Assembly: GCF_018131105.1 (NCBI RefSeq) | Contig: NZ_JAFCJI010000001.1 | Coordinates: 1,612,001 to 1,676,000, forward strand | DNA: 64,000 nt | Reading direction: 5' to 3' | Source: Bradyrhizobium manausense | GTDB taxonomy: Bacteria; Pseudomonadota; Alphaproteobacteria; Rhizobiales; Xanthobacteraceae | Shown here: positions 48,040-57,460 of the stretch, piece after piece | Layout: the number at the start of each line of letters is the position of its first letter | Position numbering within the stretch: the first letter of the stretch is position 1 | The notes under the pieces: generated by a model | What the model was told of the DNA's origin: nothing | Seen by the model: the letters and a program-made list of their open reading frames with translations, nothing else | Databases searched by the model: none | Translations under genes and position numbers: made by a program

Positions 48040-48941
48040 AAGACGAAGCCAAGGACATCACGACCGAACCGATCGAGGCGCAAGCCGCTCCTGAGGGCGA
48101 AGCTGCAACCAAGACGCTTGCGCCCAAGACGGGTGAAGCCAAATCTGCTGAAACCAGGACTGCGGAAACCAAGTCTGCTGAAACGAAGTCTCCGGCGAAG
48201 AAGAAGCGGACGCGAAGCAGCAAGGCCAAGGCGAAAGCAGCGGCTGACGCGAATGCGGCGCTCGAGGCGCGTATCGGCCACAGCTTCGCTGACCCGAACC
48301 TCTTGATGCAGGCGATTACGCATGTCTCCGCGCTGAAATCGGGGCGCAAGCGCGGCGACAGCTATCAGCGGCTGGAGTTCCTCGGCGACCACGTGCTCGG
48401 GCTTGTCGTCTCCGACATGCTCTATCATGCCTTCCCGAATGCCGATGAGGGCGAGTTGTCCAAGCGGCTTGCTGAACTCGTGCGCAAGGAAAGCTGCGCC
48501 GACGTCGCCAAGTCGCTCGGTCTGCTCGACGACATCAAGCTCGGCTCGGTTGGCTCCAGCGCTGATGCCCGTCTGCGCAAGTCCATCCTTGGTGACATCT
48601 GCGAAGCCGTGATCGGCGCGATCTTCCTCGACGGTGGCCATGCGGCGGCGGACGAGTTCGTCAAGAGCAACTGGACCGAGCGCATGCACAAGCCGCGGCG
48701 TCCGTTACGCGATCCCAAGACGGTGCTGCAGGAATGGGCGCAGGGGAAGGGGCTGCCGACGCCGGTTTACCGCGAGGTCGAGCGTACCGGCCCGCATCAC
48801 GATCCGCAGTTCCGCGTTGCAGTGGACCTGCCGGGACTGGCGCCGGCCGAAGGCATCGGTGGCAGCAAGCGCGCGGCAGAAAAGGTGGCGGCCTCAGTCA
48901 TGATCGAACGTGAAGGTGTTGGCGGCGGCAATGACGGCTGA
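48036..48941 (+). CDS. rnc: Ribonuclease III with long charged N-terminal extension
   Basis: 301 aa, longer than the usual 225-235. Residues 1-75 are a Lys/Ala/Glu/Thr-rich tract with repeated AETK/SAETK units ending in KKKRTRSSKAKAKAAA. The nuclease domain has YQRLEFLGDHVLGLVVSDML and GDICEAVIGAIFLDGG with the catalytic acids. A double-stranded-RNA-binding domain is C-terminal (DPKTVLQEWAQGKGLPTPVY). It processes rRNA and cleaves dsRNA. The ATG overlaps the lepB stop. The extension is probably real, because the start is coupled and no better start lies inside, but a later start cannot be excluded. Confidence 0.94.
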   Translation: MKDEAKDITTEPIEAQAAPEGEAATKTLAPKTGEAKSAETRTAETKSAETKSPAKKKRTRSSKAKAKAAADANAALEARIGHSFADPNLLMQAITHVSALKSGRKRGDSYQRLEFLGDHVLGLVVSDMLYHAFPNADEGELSKRLAELVRKESCADVAKSLGLLDDIKLGSVGSSADARLRKSILGDICEAVIGAIFLDGGHAAADEFVKSNWTERMHKPRRPLRDPKTVLQEWAQGKGLPTPVYREVERTGPHHDPQFRVAVDLPGLAPAEGIGGSKRAAEKVAASVMIEREGVGGGNDG

Positions 48942-49857
48942 AACAAGCGGCGAGGCGCCCACTGCGACGCGCTGCGGTTTCGTTGCGCTGATCGGCGCGC
49001 CGAATGTCGGCAAGTCCACGCTGGTCAATGCGCTGGTCGGGGCCAAGGTCACGATCGTGTCGCGCAAGGTGCAGACCACGCGTGCCCTGATCCGCGGCAT
49101 CGTGATCGAGAACAACGCGCAGATCATTCTGGTCGACACGCCCGGCATCTTCCTGCCCAAGCGCCGGCTTGACCGTGCCATGGTCTCGACTGCCTGGAGC
49201 GGAGCGCATGACGCCGACCTCGTCTGCGTGCTGCTCGATGCCAAGAGCGGCATCGACGAGGAGGCCGAGGCGATCCTCACCAAGGTCGCCAGCGTGAAAC
49301 ACGAGAAGATTCTGGTGATCAACAAGGTCGACCTGGTCCAGCGCGAAAAGCTGCTGGCCCTGGCGCAGGCGGCGAACGAGCGCATGCCGTTTGCGAAGAC
49401 TTTCATGATCGCTGCGATCTCGGGCGACGGCGTCGATGATCTCAGGCACACGCTAGCCGAAATCGTGCCGCCGGGGCCGTTCCTCTATCCCGAAGACCAG
49501 ATGTCGGATGCGCCGATGCGGCAGCTTGCGGCCGAGATCACCCGCGAGAAGATCTATCGCAGGCTGCACCAGGAATTGCCGTATCAGTCCACGGTCGAGA
49601 CCGACAAGTGGGAAGAGCGCAAGGACAAGTCCGTGCGGATCGAGCAGACGATCTTCGTGGAGCGCGAGAGCCAGCGCAAGATCGTGCTCGGCGCAGGTGG
49701 CGCAACCATCAAGTCGATCGGGGCAGACTCGCGCAAAGAGCTCGCCGAAATCCTCGGTGTGCCGGTGCATCTGTTCCTGTTCGTCAAGGTGCGCGAGAAC
49801 TGGGGTGACGATCCCGATCGCTACCGCGAGATGGGCCTGGAATTTCCCAAGGAATAG
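48931..49857 (+). CDS. era: GTPase Era
   Basis: 308 aa ribosome-assembly GTPase. It has G1 GAPNVGKST, G3 DTPG, G4 NKVD, and a C-terminal KH domain (QRKIVLGAGGATIKSIG) that binds the 3' end of 16S rRNA. ATG 48931 overlaps rnc by 11 bp; GTG 48910 is an upstream alternative. The rnc-era coupling is widely conserved and joins two steps of 30S maturation. Confidence 0.96.
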   Translation: MTAETSGEAPTATRCGFVALIGAPNVGKSTLVNALVGAKVTIVSRKVQTTRALIRGIVIENNAQIILVDTPGIFLPKRRLDRAMVSTAWSGAHDADLVCVLLDAKSGIDEEAEAILTKVASVKHEKILVINKVDLVQREKLLALAQAANERMPFAKTFMIAAISGDGVDDLRHTLAEIVPPGPFLYPEDQMSDAPMRQLAAEITREKIYRRLHQELPYQSTVETDKWEERKDKSVRIEQTIFVERESQRKIVLGAGGATIKSIGADSRKELAEILGVPVHLFLFVKVRENWGDDPDRYREMGLEFPKE

Positions 49858-49878
49858 CCAAGAAAAGATCAGTCGCCG

Positions 49879-50259
49879 ATGAGTGTGCCCCGCAACGTCC
49901 AGCGTTTCGAAGCGCTGCTCTATGCCTCGCTGATGCTGGATGCGTTGTCGGTGGCGGTTCAGGACCGCACGCCCACCATCGAGATGACGGAGCAGATGAT
50001 CATGACCGGGACGCTGCTCGCCGGCGGGATGATCGTGTTGCTGGTCTATTTCGTCTGGCTGGCCGCGCATTGGCGCAAGAACTGGCCGCGCTGGGTGCTG
50101 GCGGCGGCGCTGGTTCTGTCCGTGATCTCACTCGCGCAGATTCTTGGCGAGCGAGGCCTTGAGCTGGACAGCGCCATCGAGATCGTCTCCTGCGTGCTGA
50201 CGGCCTTCGGCCTGTATTTCTCCTTCAGCGGCGACGCGCAGGGCTGGTTCAACGCGTGA
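49879..50259 (+). CDS. Small multi-span membrane protein (126 aa)
   Basis: Three to four hydrophobic segments: YASLMLDALSVAV, MTGTLLAGGMIVLLVYFVWL, WVLAAALVLSVISLAQIL and IVSCVLTAFGLYFSF. An amphipathic N-terminus (NVQRFEALLYASLMLD) resembles that of small uncharacterised bacterial membrane proteins. It lies between era and recO in the same direction. Function unknown. Confidence 0.78.
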   Translation: MSVPRNVQRFEALLYASLMLDALSVAVQDRTPTIEMTEQMIMTGTLLAGGMIVLLVYFVWLAAHWRKNWPRWVLAAALVLSVISLAQILGERGLELDSAIEIVSCVLTAFGLYFSFSGDAQGWFNA

Positions 50260-50331
50260 CGCCGTCGGCGCATGACGCATTCGGCTAATCCGCCCTACGA
50301 ATGAAGAGCGGAATCCGCTACACTTCATCCC

Positions 50332-51084
50332 ATGGAATGGACCGACGAAGGTATCGTGCTGGGCGTGCGGCGGCATGGCGAAAGCAGCGCCATCGTCGAG
50401 CTCCTGACGCGGGCGCACGGCCGGCATCTCGGGCTCGTGCGCGGCGGCGCCGGCTCGCGGCTACGGCCGCTGCTGCAGCCCGGCAACAGCGTCAGCGCGG
50501 TGTGGCGGGCGCGGCTCGACGAGCATCTCGGCACCTACGCCCTCGAGGGGTTGAAGCTCCGCGCCGCAACGCTGCTGGGATCATCCCACGGTGTCTATGG
50601 CGTCACCCATCTGGCCTCGATTGCGCGGCTGCTGCCGGAGCGCGATCCGCACGAAGAGATCTTTGCGCTGCTCGAACATTCGCTCGACGATTTCGACGAC
50701 ATCGGCAGTGCCGCAGTGCATCTCATCCATTTTGAGCTGGCCATGCTCGCCGAGCTTGGCTTTGGGCTGGCGCTCGAAAACTGCGCGGTGACGGGGGAGA
50801 CCACGGACCTGATCTATGTTTCGCCAAAATCCGGCGGCGCGGTGTCGCGCGGCGCGGGCGAGCCGTGGCGCGACCGGCTGCTGCGGTTGCCGCCGTTCCT
50901 GCGCCAGGGCGAGGTGCACGACGATCTTACCGACGAGGATCTCCAGGACGGCTTCCGGCTCACCGGCCTGTTCCTGCTTCGCCACGTCTTGGAGCCGCGG
51001 GGCCAGACCCATTCCGACGCGCGCGCGGGCTTCATCAATGCCCTGATCCGGCAGCAGGCCAAAGCGGCGCTCCATGCGCCATGA
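50332..51084 (+). CDS. recO: DNA repair protein RecO
   Basis: 250 aa. N-terminal OB fold starting [24 protein letters not shown], then a helical region with [26 protein letters not shown] sequence (here [20 protein letters not shown]) and [15 protein letters not shown]. The usual zinc cysteines of RecO are mostly absent. RecO loads RecA with RecR and anneals single strands. era-recO proximity is typical. Confidence 0.94.
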   Translation: MEWTDEGIVLGVRRHGESSAIVELLTRAHGRHLGLVRGGAGSRLRPLLQPGNSVSAVWRARLDEHLGTYALEGLKLRAATLLGSSHGVYGVTHLASIARLLPERDPHEEIFALLEHSLDDFDDIGSAAVHLIHFELAMLAELGFGLALENCAVTGETTDLIYVSPKSGGAVSRGAGEPWRDRLLRLPPFLRQGEVHDDLTDEDLQDGFRLTGLFLLRHVLEPRGQTHSDARAGFINALIRQQAKAALHAP

Positions 51085-51189
51085 GCTGGTTGCTGCGCTG
51101 CAGCGTTGCTTGAAAAAAATAAGGTTCCCCCGGAACCAAATCCGGCCGTCTGCGTTGGCCGGGCTGGTTCCACAACGGGGACAGCCCAA

Positions 51190-51468
51190 ATGTTGATCAG
51201 GGGTTTTGCGCTGACCGCGGCGCTGCTGGCTTTTGCGCCTGATGCAATGGCTGGCGAGCCGCAACCCGGCGTGTTTCGCCGGGCCTCCTGTACCGTCGTC
51301 CGGTACTATGTGGCGAAATATTCCGCTGCGGCTGCAGAGACATGGGCTCGGTCACATGGCGCGACCGACGCCGAAATCGAGGCGGCACGCCGCTGTGTTG
51401 CCAATATGCCGGCGACGCCCCCGGCAAAGGTCCAGCCGACCGTGACGGCAGGCTGGGCAGGGCAGTAG
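51190..51468 (+). CDS. Small secreted protein (92 aa)
   Basis: The start at ATG 51190 gives a signal peptide MLIRGFALTAALLAFAPDAMA. The mature part reads FRRASCTVVRYYVAKYSAAA and ETWARSHGATDAEIEAARRCV, with two cysteines bracketing a helical segment and probably forming one disulfide. It was not matched to a named family. The longer upstream frame from 51106 lacks a signal. It lies between recO and parC. Confidence 0.72.
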   Translation: MLIRGFALTAALLAFAPDAMAGEPQPGVFRRASCTVVRYYVAKYSAAAAETWARSHGATDAEIEAARRCVANMPATPPAKVQPTVTAGWAGQ

Positions 51469-51528
51469 AGGCCCACAGGGAACCAATCCATCCTTGCCCG
51501 ATTCTCTCCCACGGTTTAACCGGGCGGC

Positions 51529-53787
51529 ATGGGAAAACGAATCGTTCCGCCGGAAGAACCGGCCGAAATTCACGATGTGCCGCTGCGTGAGGCCCTGGAA
51601 GAGCGCTATCTTGCGTACGCGCTCTCCACCATCATGCATCGCGCGCTGCCTGACGCGCGCGACGGCCTGAAGCCGGTGCACCGGCGCATCCTCTATGGCA
51701 TGCGCCTGCTCAGGCTCGACCCCGGCACGCCTTTCAAGAAATCTGCCAAGATCGTCGGCGACGTGATGGGTTCGTTCCATCCGCATGGCGACCAGGCGAT
51801 CTACGACGCCATGGTGCGCCTCGCGCAGGATTTCTCCTCGCGTTACCCGCTGGTCGACGGCCAGGGCAATTTCGGCAATATCGACGGCGATAACCCCGCC
51901 GCCTACCGCTACACCGAAGCTCGCATGACCGACGTCGCGCGGCTTCTGCTCGACGGCATCGATGAGGACGGCGTCGAGTTCCGCGCCAATTACGATGGCC
52001 AGTCGAAAGAGCCGGTCGTGCTGCCCGGCGGCTTCCCGAACCTGCTCGCCAACGGCGCGCAGGGCATCGCGGTCGGTATGGCGACCTCGATCCCGCCGCA
52101 TAATGCTGCCGAGCTTTGCGAGGCCGCGCTGCATCTGATCGAGAAGCCCGACGCCAAATCCAAGGCGTTGATGAAGTGGGTCAAGGGACCTGATTTTCCG
52201 ACCGGCGGCATCTGCGTGGATTCCAAGCAGGCGATTGCCGAAGCGTACACGACCGGCCGCGGCTCGTTCCGCGTTCGCGCCAGATGGACGCAGGAGGAGG
52301 GTGCGCGCGGCACCTGGGTCGTCGTCGTCACCGAGATTCCCTTTCTGGTGCAGAAGTCGCGGCTGATCGAGAAGGTCGCCGAACTGCTGGACCAGAAGAA
52401 GTTGCCGTTGGTCGGCGACATTAGGGACGAGTCGGCCGAAGACGTCCGCATCGTGATCGAGCCGAAGTCGAAGAACGTCGATCCCGCTCTGATGATGGAA
52501 TCGCTGTTCCGGCTGACCGAGCTCGAAAACAAGATTCCGCTGAACCTGAACGTGCTGATCAAGGGCCGCATCCCCAAGGTGGTGGGGCTTGCGGAATGCC
52601 TGCGCGAATGGCTCGACCATCTGCGCGACGTGCTGATCCGACGGACCAACTTCCGCAAGGCCGAGATCGAGCGCAGACTCGAGATCCTCGGCGGCTTGTT
52701 GATCGCCTATCTGAACATCGACGAGGTGATCAGGATCATCCGTACCGAGGACGAGCCGAAGCCGGCCTTGATCAAGGCGTTCAAGCTCACTGAGGTGCAG
52801 GCGGAATCCATTCTCAACATGCGCTTGCGCAACTTGCGCAAGCTGGAAGAGATGGAGATCCGAACCGAGGACAAGGATCTGCGCAAGGAATTGAAGGGTA
52901 TCGAAGGCCTGCTCGCCTCGGAGCCCGAGCAGTGGAAGAAGGTTAGCGAGCAGGTCGGCAAAGTCCGCGACATGTTCGGACCGAAGACGCCGCTCGGCAA
53001 GCGCCGCACCACCTTTGCCGACGCACCCGAGCACGATCTCGCCGCGATGGAGGAAGCCCTCGTCGAGCGCGAGCCGGTGACGGTGGTGGTCTCCGACAAG
53101 GGCTGGATCCGCACCATGAAGGGTCATGTCGAGGATCTCTCGGGGCTGGCCTTCAAGCAGGACGACAAGCTCGGCATCGCCTTTTTCGCGGAGACGACGT
53201 CGAAGCTGCTGCTGTTCGCAACCAATGGAAAGTTCTTCTCGATCGATGTGGCGAAGCTGCCGGGCGGCCGCGGCCACGGCGAGCCGATCCGCCAGTTCAT
53301 CGATCTCGAGCCGGAGGCTGCTCCCGTCACGCTGTTCGTCAACAAGGGCGGTCGCAAATTCCTGGTTGCGAGCAGTGAAGGCCAGGGTTTCGTCGTCAAC
53401 GAGGACGACTGCGTCGGCACCACCAAGAAGGGCAAGCAGGTCCTCAACGTCGACATGCCGAGCGAGGCGCGCGTGGTCACCGAAGTGACCGGCGACACCG
53501 TGGCGGTCATCGGCGAGAACCGCAAGATGCTGATCTTCCCGCTCGAGCAGGTATCCGAGATGGCGCGCGGCCGCGGTACGCGGTTGCAGAAGTACAAGGA
53601 CGGCGACCTGTCTGACGCGGTCGTCTTTGAGGCGAAGGCTGGCCTGACATGGAAGGACTCCGCTGGCCGCGAATTTTCCGCGACCATGAAGGAACTCGCC
53701 GAGTGGCAAGGCAATCGCGGCGATGCCGGCCGCCTGCCGCCGAAGGGCTTCCCGAAGTCGAACAAGTTCGGCAAGGTGATCGGATAG
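51529..53787 (+). CDS. parC: DNA topoisomerase IV subunit A
   Basis: 752 aa type IIA topoisomerase subunit for chromosome decatenation. It has the N-terminal [15 protein letters not shown], the [13 protein letters not shown] segment, and the active-site Tyr in [10 protein letters not shown]. The C-terminal beta-pinwheel domain (from about 490) lacks the gyrase GyrA-box, supporting ParC over GyrA. Its length fits ParC. It is last of the lepB-to-parC run. Confidence 0.95.
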   Translation: MGKRIVPPEEPAEIHDVPLREALEERYLAYALSTIMHRALPDARDGLKPVHRRILYGMRLLRLDPGTPFKKSAKIVGDVMGSFHPHGDQAIYDAMVRLAQDFSSRYPLVDGQGNFGNIDGDNPAAYRYTEARMTDVARLLLDGIDEDGVEFRANYDGQSKEPVVLPGGFPNLLANGAQGIAVGMATSIPPHNAAELCEAALHLIEKPDAKSKALMKWVKGPDFPTGGICVDSKQAIAEAYTTGRGSFRVRARWTQEEGARGTWVVVVTEIPFLVQKSRLIEKVAELLDQKKLPLVGDIRDESAEDVRIVIEPKSKNVDPALMMESLFRLTELENKIPLNLNVLIKGRIPKVVGLAECLREWLDHLRDVLIRRTNFRKAEIERRLEILGGLLIAYLNIDEVIRIIRTEDEPKPALIKAFKLTEVQAESILNMRLRNLRKLEEMEIRTEDKDLRKELKGIEGLLASEPEQWKKVSEQVGKVRDMFGPKTPLGKRRTTFADAPEHDLAAMEEALVEREPVTVVVSDKGWIRTMKGHVEDLSGLAFKQDDKLGIAFFAETTSKLLLFATNGKFFSIDVAKLPGGRGHGEPIRQFIDLEPEAAPVTLFVNKGGRKFLVASSEGQGFVVNEDDCVGTTKKGKQVLNVDMPSEARVVTEVTGDTVAVIGENRKMLIFPLEQVSEMARGRGTRLQKYKDGDLSDAVVFEAKAGLTWKDSAGREFSATMKELAEWQGNRGDAGRLPPKGFPKSNKFGKVIG

Positions 53788-53809
53788 GGCGGTCTCGTTG
53801 CAAGTGACA

Positions 53810-53835
53810 ATGTGGAGCCCATGCGGCCTCCACAT
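53810..53835. repeat. Hairpin and partial GTCATTGCGAG repeat after parC
   Basis: 8-bp inverted arms ATGTGGAG/CTCCACAT (53810-53817 with 53828-53835), followed by GTCATTGCGAG (53837-53847), the start of the intergenic repeat family also seen at 6962 and, as a fragment, near 55505. It may act as the parC terminator. Confidence 0.5.
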
Positions 53836-53938
53836 CGTCATTGCGAGCTGTCAGAGCGCCGATCCTCCAATTCGCATTCCACTTCACTGCTCGGTCTGAT
53901 ACCGTCCGCCATCCTCTGGAATGTCGAGACGTAACGCG

Positions 53939-55483
53939 ATGTACGATGTCATTGTTGTCGGCGGCGGCTCAGCCGGCGCTGCTGTTGCGGCCCGGCTTTC
54001 CGAGGATCACAGGCGCCGTGTCCTGCTGTTAGAGGCAGGCCTCGACTGGCGCGCTGACGAAGCGCCCTGGGAAGTCAGGACGCCGAATCCGATCCCGATC
54101 ATCCACAAGCGCGAATATCAGGAGAAGTGGCAGTGGCCCGATCTCTTGACGCGCCGGGTGGCGGGGCAGGAGCCGCGCTTCTACTGGCGCGGCAAGGGGC
54201 TCGGCGGCTCCTCGATGATGAACGGCCAGATCGCGATCCGAGGCGTCGCCGATGCCTTCGACGATTGGGCCGCCAAGGGCTGCACCGGCTGGTCCGCCAG
54301 GGAGGTGATGCCGCTCTTCTCGGTGATCGAGGACGATCTTGAATTTGGTGATACCGAGGGACATGGACACGGCGGACCGCTGCCGGTCTATCGCGCGCCG
54401 CCGGACAAGTGGGGCCCGATCGATCGCGGCTTGCGCGATGCGGCGCTGGCGAGTGGCTATCCCTGGTGCGCCGATCTCAATGGTCCGGACGGCGAAGGCG
54501 TTGCGTGCTATCCCATCAACAGCCGCGACAGCCGCCGCATTACGACCAATGAGGGTTATCTGGAGCCGGCACGTGGCCGTGCCAGTCTGGAAATTCGTGG
54601 GCGTGCGCTGGTCGACCGTGTGCTGATCAGCGACGGCCGGGCGACCGGGTTGCGCGTTCACATTGAGGGGCAAGGCACCAGCGAGATCAGTGCGCGGCAG
54701 ATCGTGCTGTGTGCCGGCGCGATCCACAGTCCGGCGATCCTGCTGCGCTCGGGCATCGGGCCGGCCGACGAGTTGAAGGCGATGGGGATTGCGGTCGAGC
54801 GCGATCTGCCAGTCGGCCGTCACTTCTTCGATCACCCGTTGTTTCGCGCCACGATCCAGCTCCACGAAAACCTGAGGCCGACCGATCGGGACACCCGCCA
54901 CACCAATTGCTGTGTGACCTATTCCTCCGGCCTCGCCAATGGCGGCAAGCGCGACATGATCCTGATCGCGTTCAATCACCGCGGCATCGGCGTGCCCGGG
55001 GCGATCGGCGCCGGTCTGTTCAACGCCTATTCGCGCGGCACCCTCAAGCTGGCTTCCCCCGACCCATCGATCGATCCCATCGTCGAGGAGAACATGCTGG
55101 CCGATCCCCGCGACATGTTGCGGATGATGGACGCGGTGAAGCGCCTCGCCGTGATCACCTCGCAGCCGGCACTCGCCGGCATCGCGGATTGGATCAGGCT
55201 GACCGACACCGATCTGACATTGCCGCAGGCCGCCGCGCTGCCCGATCACGAGCTCGATGCGCTGCTGCGGCGTGAGACCGGCGACATCCAGCACGCCGCC
55301 GGCAGTTGCCGCATGAGCGGCGTCAACGATCCCGACGGTGTGGTCAATCCTGACGGCACCGTGAAGGGCATCTCGGGCCTGCGCGTCGCCGACGCTTCGA
55401 TCATGCCATCCGATTGCCGCGCCAACACGCACTTCACGACGGTGGTGATTGGCGAGGCGATCGCGCGAATGATGATGCGGTAA
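53939..55483 (+). CDS. GMC-family FAD oxidoreductase
   Basis: 514 aa from ATG 53939 (ATG 53921 would add 6 residues). FAD-binding motif YDVIVVGGGSAGAAVAARLSE, the GMC signature KGLGGSSMMNGQIAIRG, the second signature GAIHSPAILLRSGIGPA, and the C-terminal CRMSGVNDPDGVV and RANTHFTTVVIGEAIA, where a His/Asn pair serves the alcohol-oxidation site. The substrate (choline, glucose, polyol or aromatic alcohol) is not evident. It stands alone, with no BetB or cytochrome gene nearby. Confidence 0.9.
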   Translation: MYDVIVVGGGSAGAAVAARLSEDHRRRVLLLEAGLDWRADEAPWEVRTPNPIPIIHKREYQEKWQWPDLLTRRVAGQEPRFYWRGKGLGGSSMMNGQIAIRGVADAFDDWAAKGCTGWSAREVMPLFSVIEDDLEFGDTEGHGHGGPLPVYRAPPDKWGPIDRGLRDAALASGYPWCADLNGPDGEGVACYPINSRDSRRITTNEGYLEPARGRASLEIRGRALVDRVLISDGRATGLRVHIEGQGTSEISARQIVLCAGAIHSPAILLRSGIGPADELKAMGIAVERDLPVGRHFFDHPLFRATIQLHENLRPTDRDTRHTNCCVTYSSGLANGGKRDMILIAFNHRGIGVPGAIGAGLFNAYSRGTLKLASPDPSIDPIVEENMLADPRDMLRMMDAVKRLAVITSQPALAGIADWIRLTDTDLTLPQAAALPDHELDALLRRETGDIQHAAGSCRMSGVNDPDGVVNPDGTVKGISGLRVADASIMPSDCRANTHFTTVVIGEAIARMMMR

Positions 55484-55556
55484 TTCTGCCGCGGCCACCT
55501 CCGCGTCATTGCGAGCAAGTGGCGAGGCCATCTCAGCTCGATCGGCCCATCATCCG

Positions 55557-55949
55557 TCACATGTATTGTCTTGTACTTTGGAGAAACCGCTCCTTCTCGC
55601 CCGGTGCGTAACCCTGCGAAGCTCCATAGTAAGGTTCATTGTATTGATTGTACGGCGCAGCCCGATAGTGGATCGGCGGCTTAGGTGAGGTGTATGTTTG
55701 GCGAGAATGACGCCGATGGGTCCCTCTGGCCGTGGCACCGGCGTAATATGGGTTGAGGATGCACATCTGACCGTTGGCCGACGCCCTGCATTGGTCCATC
55801 GTCGTGAAGCTGCACCTATAGTAGGGGCTGGTTCCGAAAGAGACGACGTGCAAGCAAACGGGAAAAGCCGGATCATATCGTTGAGCTCGGGCGTGCCCCG
55901 CTGCCAAGGCGATACTGACTGCTAGAATCGTCAAAGCCCATTTGCGCAT
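55557..55949 (-). CDS. DUF3551 family secreted protein
   Basis: 130 aa. The start at ATG 55949 has GGAGG upstream. The signal peptide MRKWALTILAVSIALAAGHARA is followed by the DUF3551 core with conserved cysteines (FPVCLHV, YRCSFTTMDQCRASANGQMC). The remaining tail is rich in Tyr, Pro and His. The family is expanded in Bradyrhizobium and has no known function. It is convergent with the GMC gene. Confidence 0.88.
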   Translation of the reverse strand: MRKWALTILAVSIALAAGHARAQRYDPAFPVCLHVVSFGTSPYYRCSFTTMDQCRASANGQMCILNPYYAGATARGTHRRHSRQTYTSPKPPIHYRAAPYNQYNEPYYGASQGYAPGEKERFLQSTRQYM

Positions 55950-56074
55950 TGGAGATTCCTCCAAGTTGGCCCAACGCACCGGTGACACTCCGACCATCGC
56001 CAGTATTGATCCAAGTCAATGCTCGGAGATCCGCGATGGCAACTTGCACACGACGAATCTGTGAGTGCACGCCC

Positions 56075-57460
56075 TCAAATCACCCCCGCCATCCGCAACG
56101 CCACGCCTGCCGCGCAACTGCAGGCGAGCACCGTCAGCATACCCAGCTTGAAGCGGAAGATCGCTGCTGCGGCGGCGATCGACAACAGGAGCGCGGGAAC
56201 ATCGACGCTCGTCAGCACAGGCCTGTCGAAATCGAGCGCGAAGGCGTGCACCGGCACGGTTTCGCGGAACAACGTGTGCAGTGCGAACCAGATCGAGAGG
56301 TTGAGGATCACACCGACGACGGCGGCGGTGATCGCGCTGAGTGCGCCGGCCAGCCCCGTGTTGCCGCGCAGTCGCTCGATATAGGGACCGCCGACGAAGA
56401 TCCAGAGGAAGCAGGGCGTGAACGTGACCCAGGTCGCGAGCAAGCCGCCGAGAATTGCCGCCAGCATGGGCGAAAGGCCGCTGGCGTCGCGGTAGGCGGC
56501 CATGAAGCCCACGAACTGAAGCACCATGATCAGTGGACCCGGCGTGGTCTCGGCCATGCCGAGGCCGTCGAGCATCTCGTGCGGCTTCAGCCAGTGATAA
56601 TGCTCGACCGCCTGCTGGGCCACGTAGGCCAGCACCGCATAGGCGCCACCGAACGTGACCATTGCCATTTTTGTGAAGAACAGCGCGATCTGGCTGAACA
56701 CGCTGGCCTGGCCGAGGACCAACAGCAACACGATCACCGGCACCAGCCAGAGCGAAAGCCACAGCGCGGCGGTGCGGATCGCGCGCCCGGTGTCGGGGCG
56801 AACATGCTCCGGCACGGCCTCGCCGAGCATGCTGTCGATCAGGGCGCTGTTGCTGCCGTGGCCATGCGCGGCGGGCGCGAACTCCGGACGGCCGGCGCGC
56901 GCGCCGACATAGCCGATGATGCCTGCAGCGATGATGATCACGGGGAACGGGACGGCGAAGAAGAAGATCGCGACGAAGGCCGCGGCCGCGAGCGCGATCA
57001 TGATGCGGTTCTTCAGCGCGCGCTTGCCGACGCGGAAGACGGCCTCGATGACGATGGCGAGTACCGCGGCCTTCAGGCCGAAGAACAGCGCCTCGACGAA
57101 GCTGACATTGCCGTAGGCCGCATAGATGTAGCTCAGGCCCATGATAGCGATGATGCCGGGCAGGATGAACAGCCCGCCCGCCATCAGCCCGCCCTTGGTG
57201 CGATGCATCAGCCAGCCGACATAGGTGGCAAGCTGCTGCGCCTCTGGTCCCGGCAGCAGCATGCAGTAGTTCAGCGCATGCAGAAAGCGGCCTTCGGAGA
57301 TCCAGTTCTTTTCCTCGACCAGGATGCGATGCATCACCGCGATCTGGCCCGCGGGCCCGCCGAAGCTGAGGCAGGCGACGCGGAGCCAGACGCGAAAAGC
57401 TTCGCTGAGGCTGATGCCGTGACCGGCATCAGCCCCTGCTTGGGCGTTACGGATATCCAT
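56075..57460 (-). CDS. chrA: Chromate efflux transporter ChrA
   Basis: 461 aa two-domain (long-chain) CHR transporter with about ten or more hydrophobic spans. Each half carries a CHR signature: first SFGGPAGQIAVMHRI with LPGPEAQQLATYVGWL, second TFGGAYAVLAYVAQQ with ETTPGPLIMVLQFVGF. It expels chromate using the proton gradient. It starts with a 1-bp TGATG overlap after the rhodanese-ChrB gene, so the two form an operon. The start is ATG 57460; the longer frame is out of family. Confidence 0.95.
   Translation of the reverse strand: MDIRNAQAGADAGHGISLSEAFRVWLRVACLSFGGPAGQIAVMHRILVEEKNWISEGRFLHALNYCMLLPGPEAQQLATYVGWLMHRTKGGLMAGGLFILPGIIAIMGLSYIYAAYGNVSFVEALFFGLKAAVLAIVIEAVFRVGKRALKNRIMIALAAAAFVAIFFFAVPFPVIIIAAGIIGYVGARAGRPEFAPAAHGHGSNSALIDSMLGEAVPEHVRPDTGRAIRTAALWLSLWLVPVIVLLLVLGQASVFSQIALFFTKMAMVTFGGAYAVLAYVAQQAVEHYHWLKPHEMLDGLGMAETTPGPLIMVLQFVGFMAAYRDASGLSPMLAAILGGLLATWVTFTPCFLWIFVGGPYIERLRGNTGLAGALSAITAAVVGVILNLSIWFALHTLFRETVPVHAFALDFDRPVLTSVDVPALLLSIAAAAAIFRFKLGMLTVLACSCAAGVALRMAGVI

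Noticed and set aside
51352..53841. 829-codon minus-strand frame opposite parC
   Set aside because: Shadow frame; parC motifs and active-site tyrosine are intact on the plus strand.
54029..55531. 500-codon minus-strand frame opposite the GMC oxidoreductase gene
   Set aside because: Shadow frame; FAD and GMC motifs are on the plus strand.
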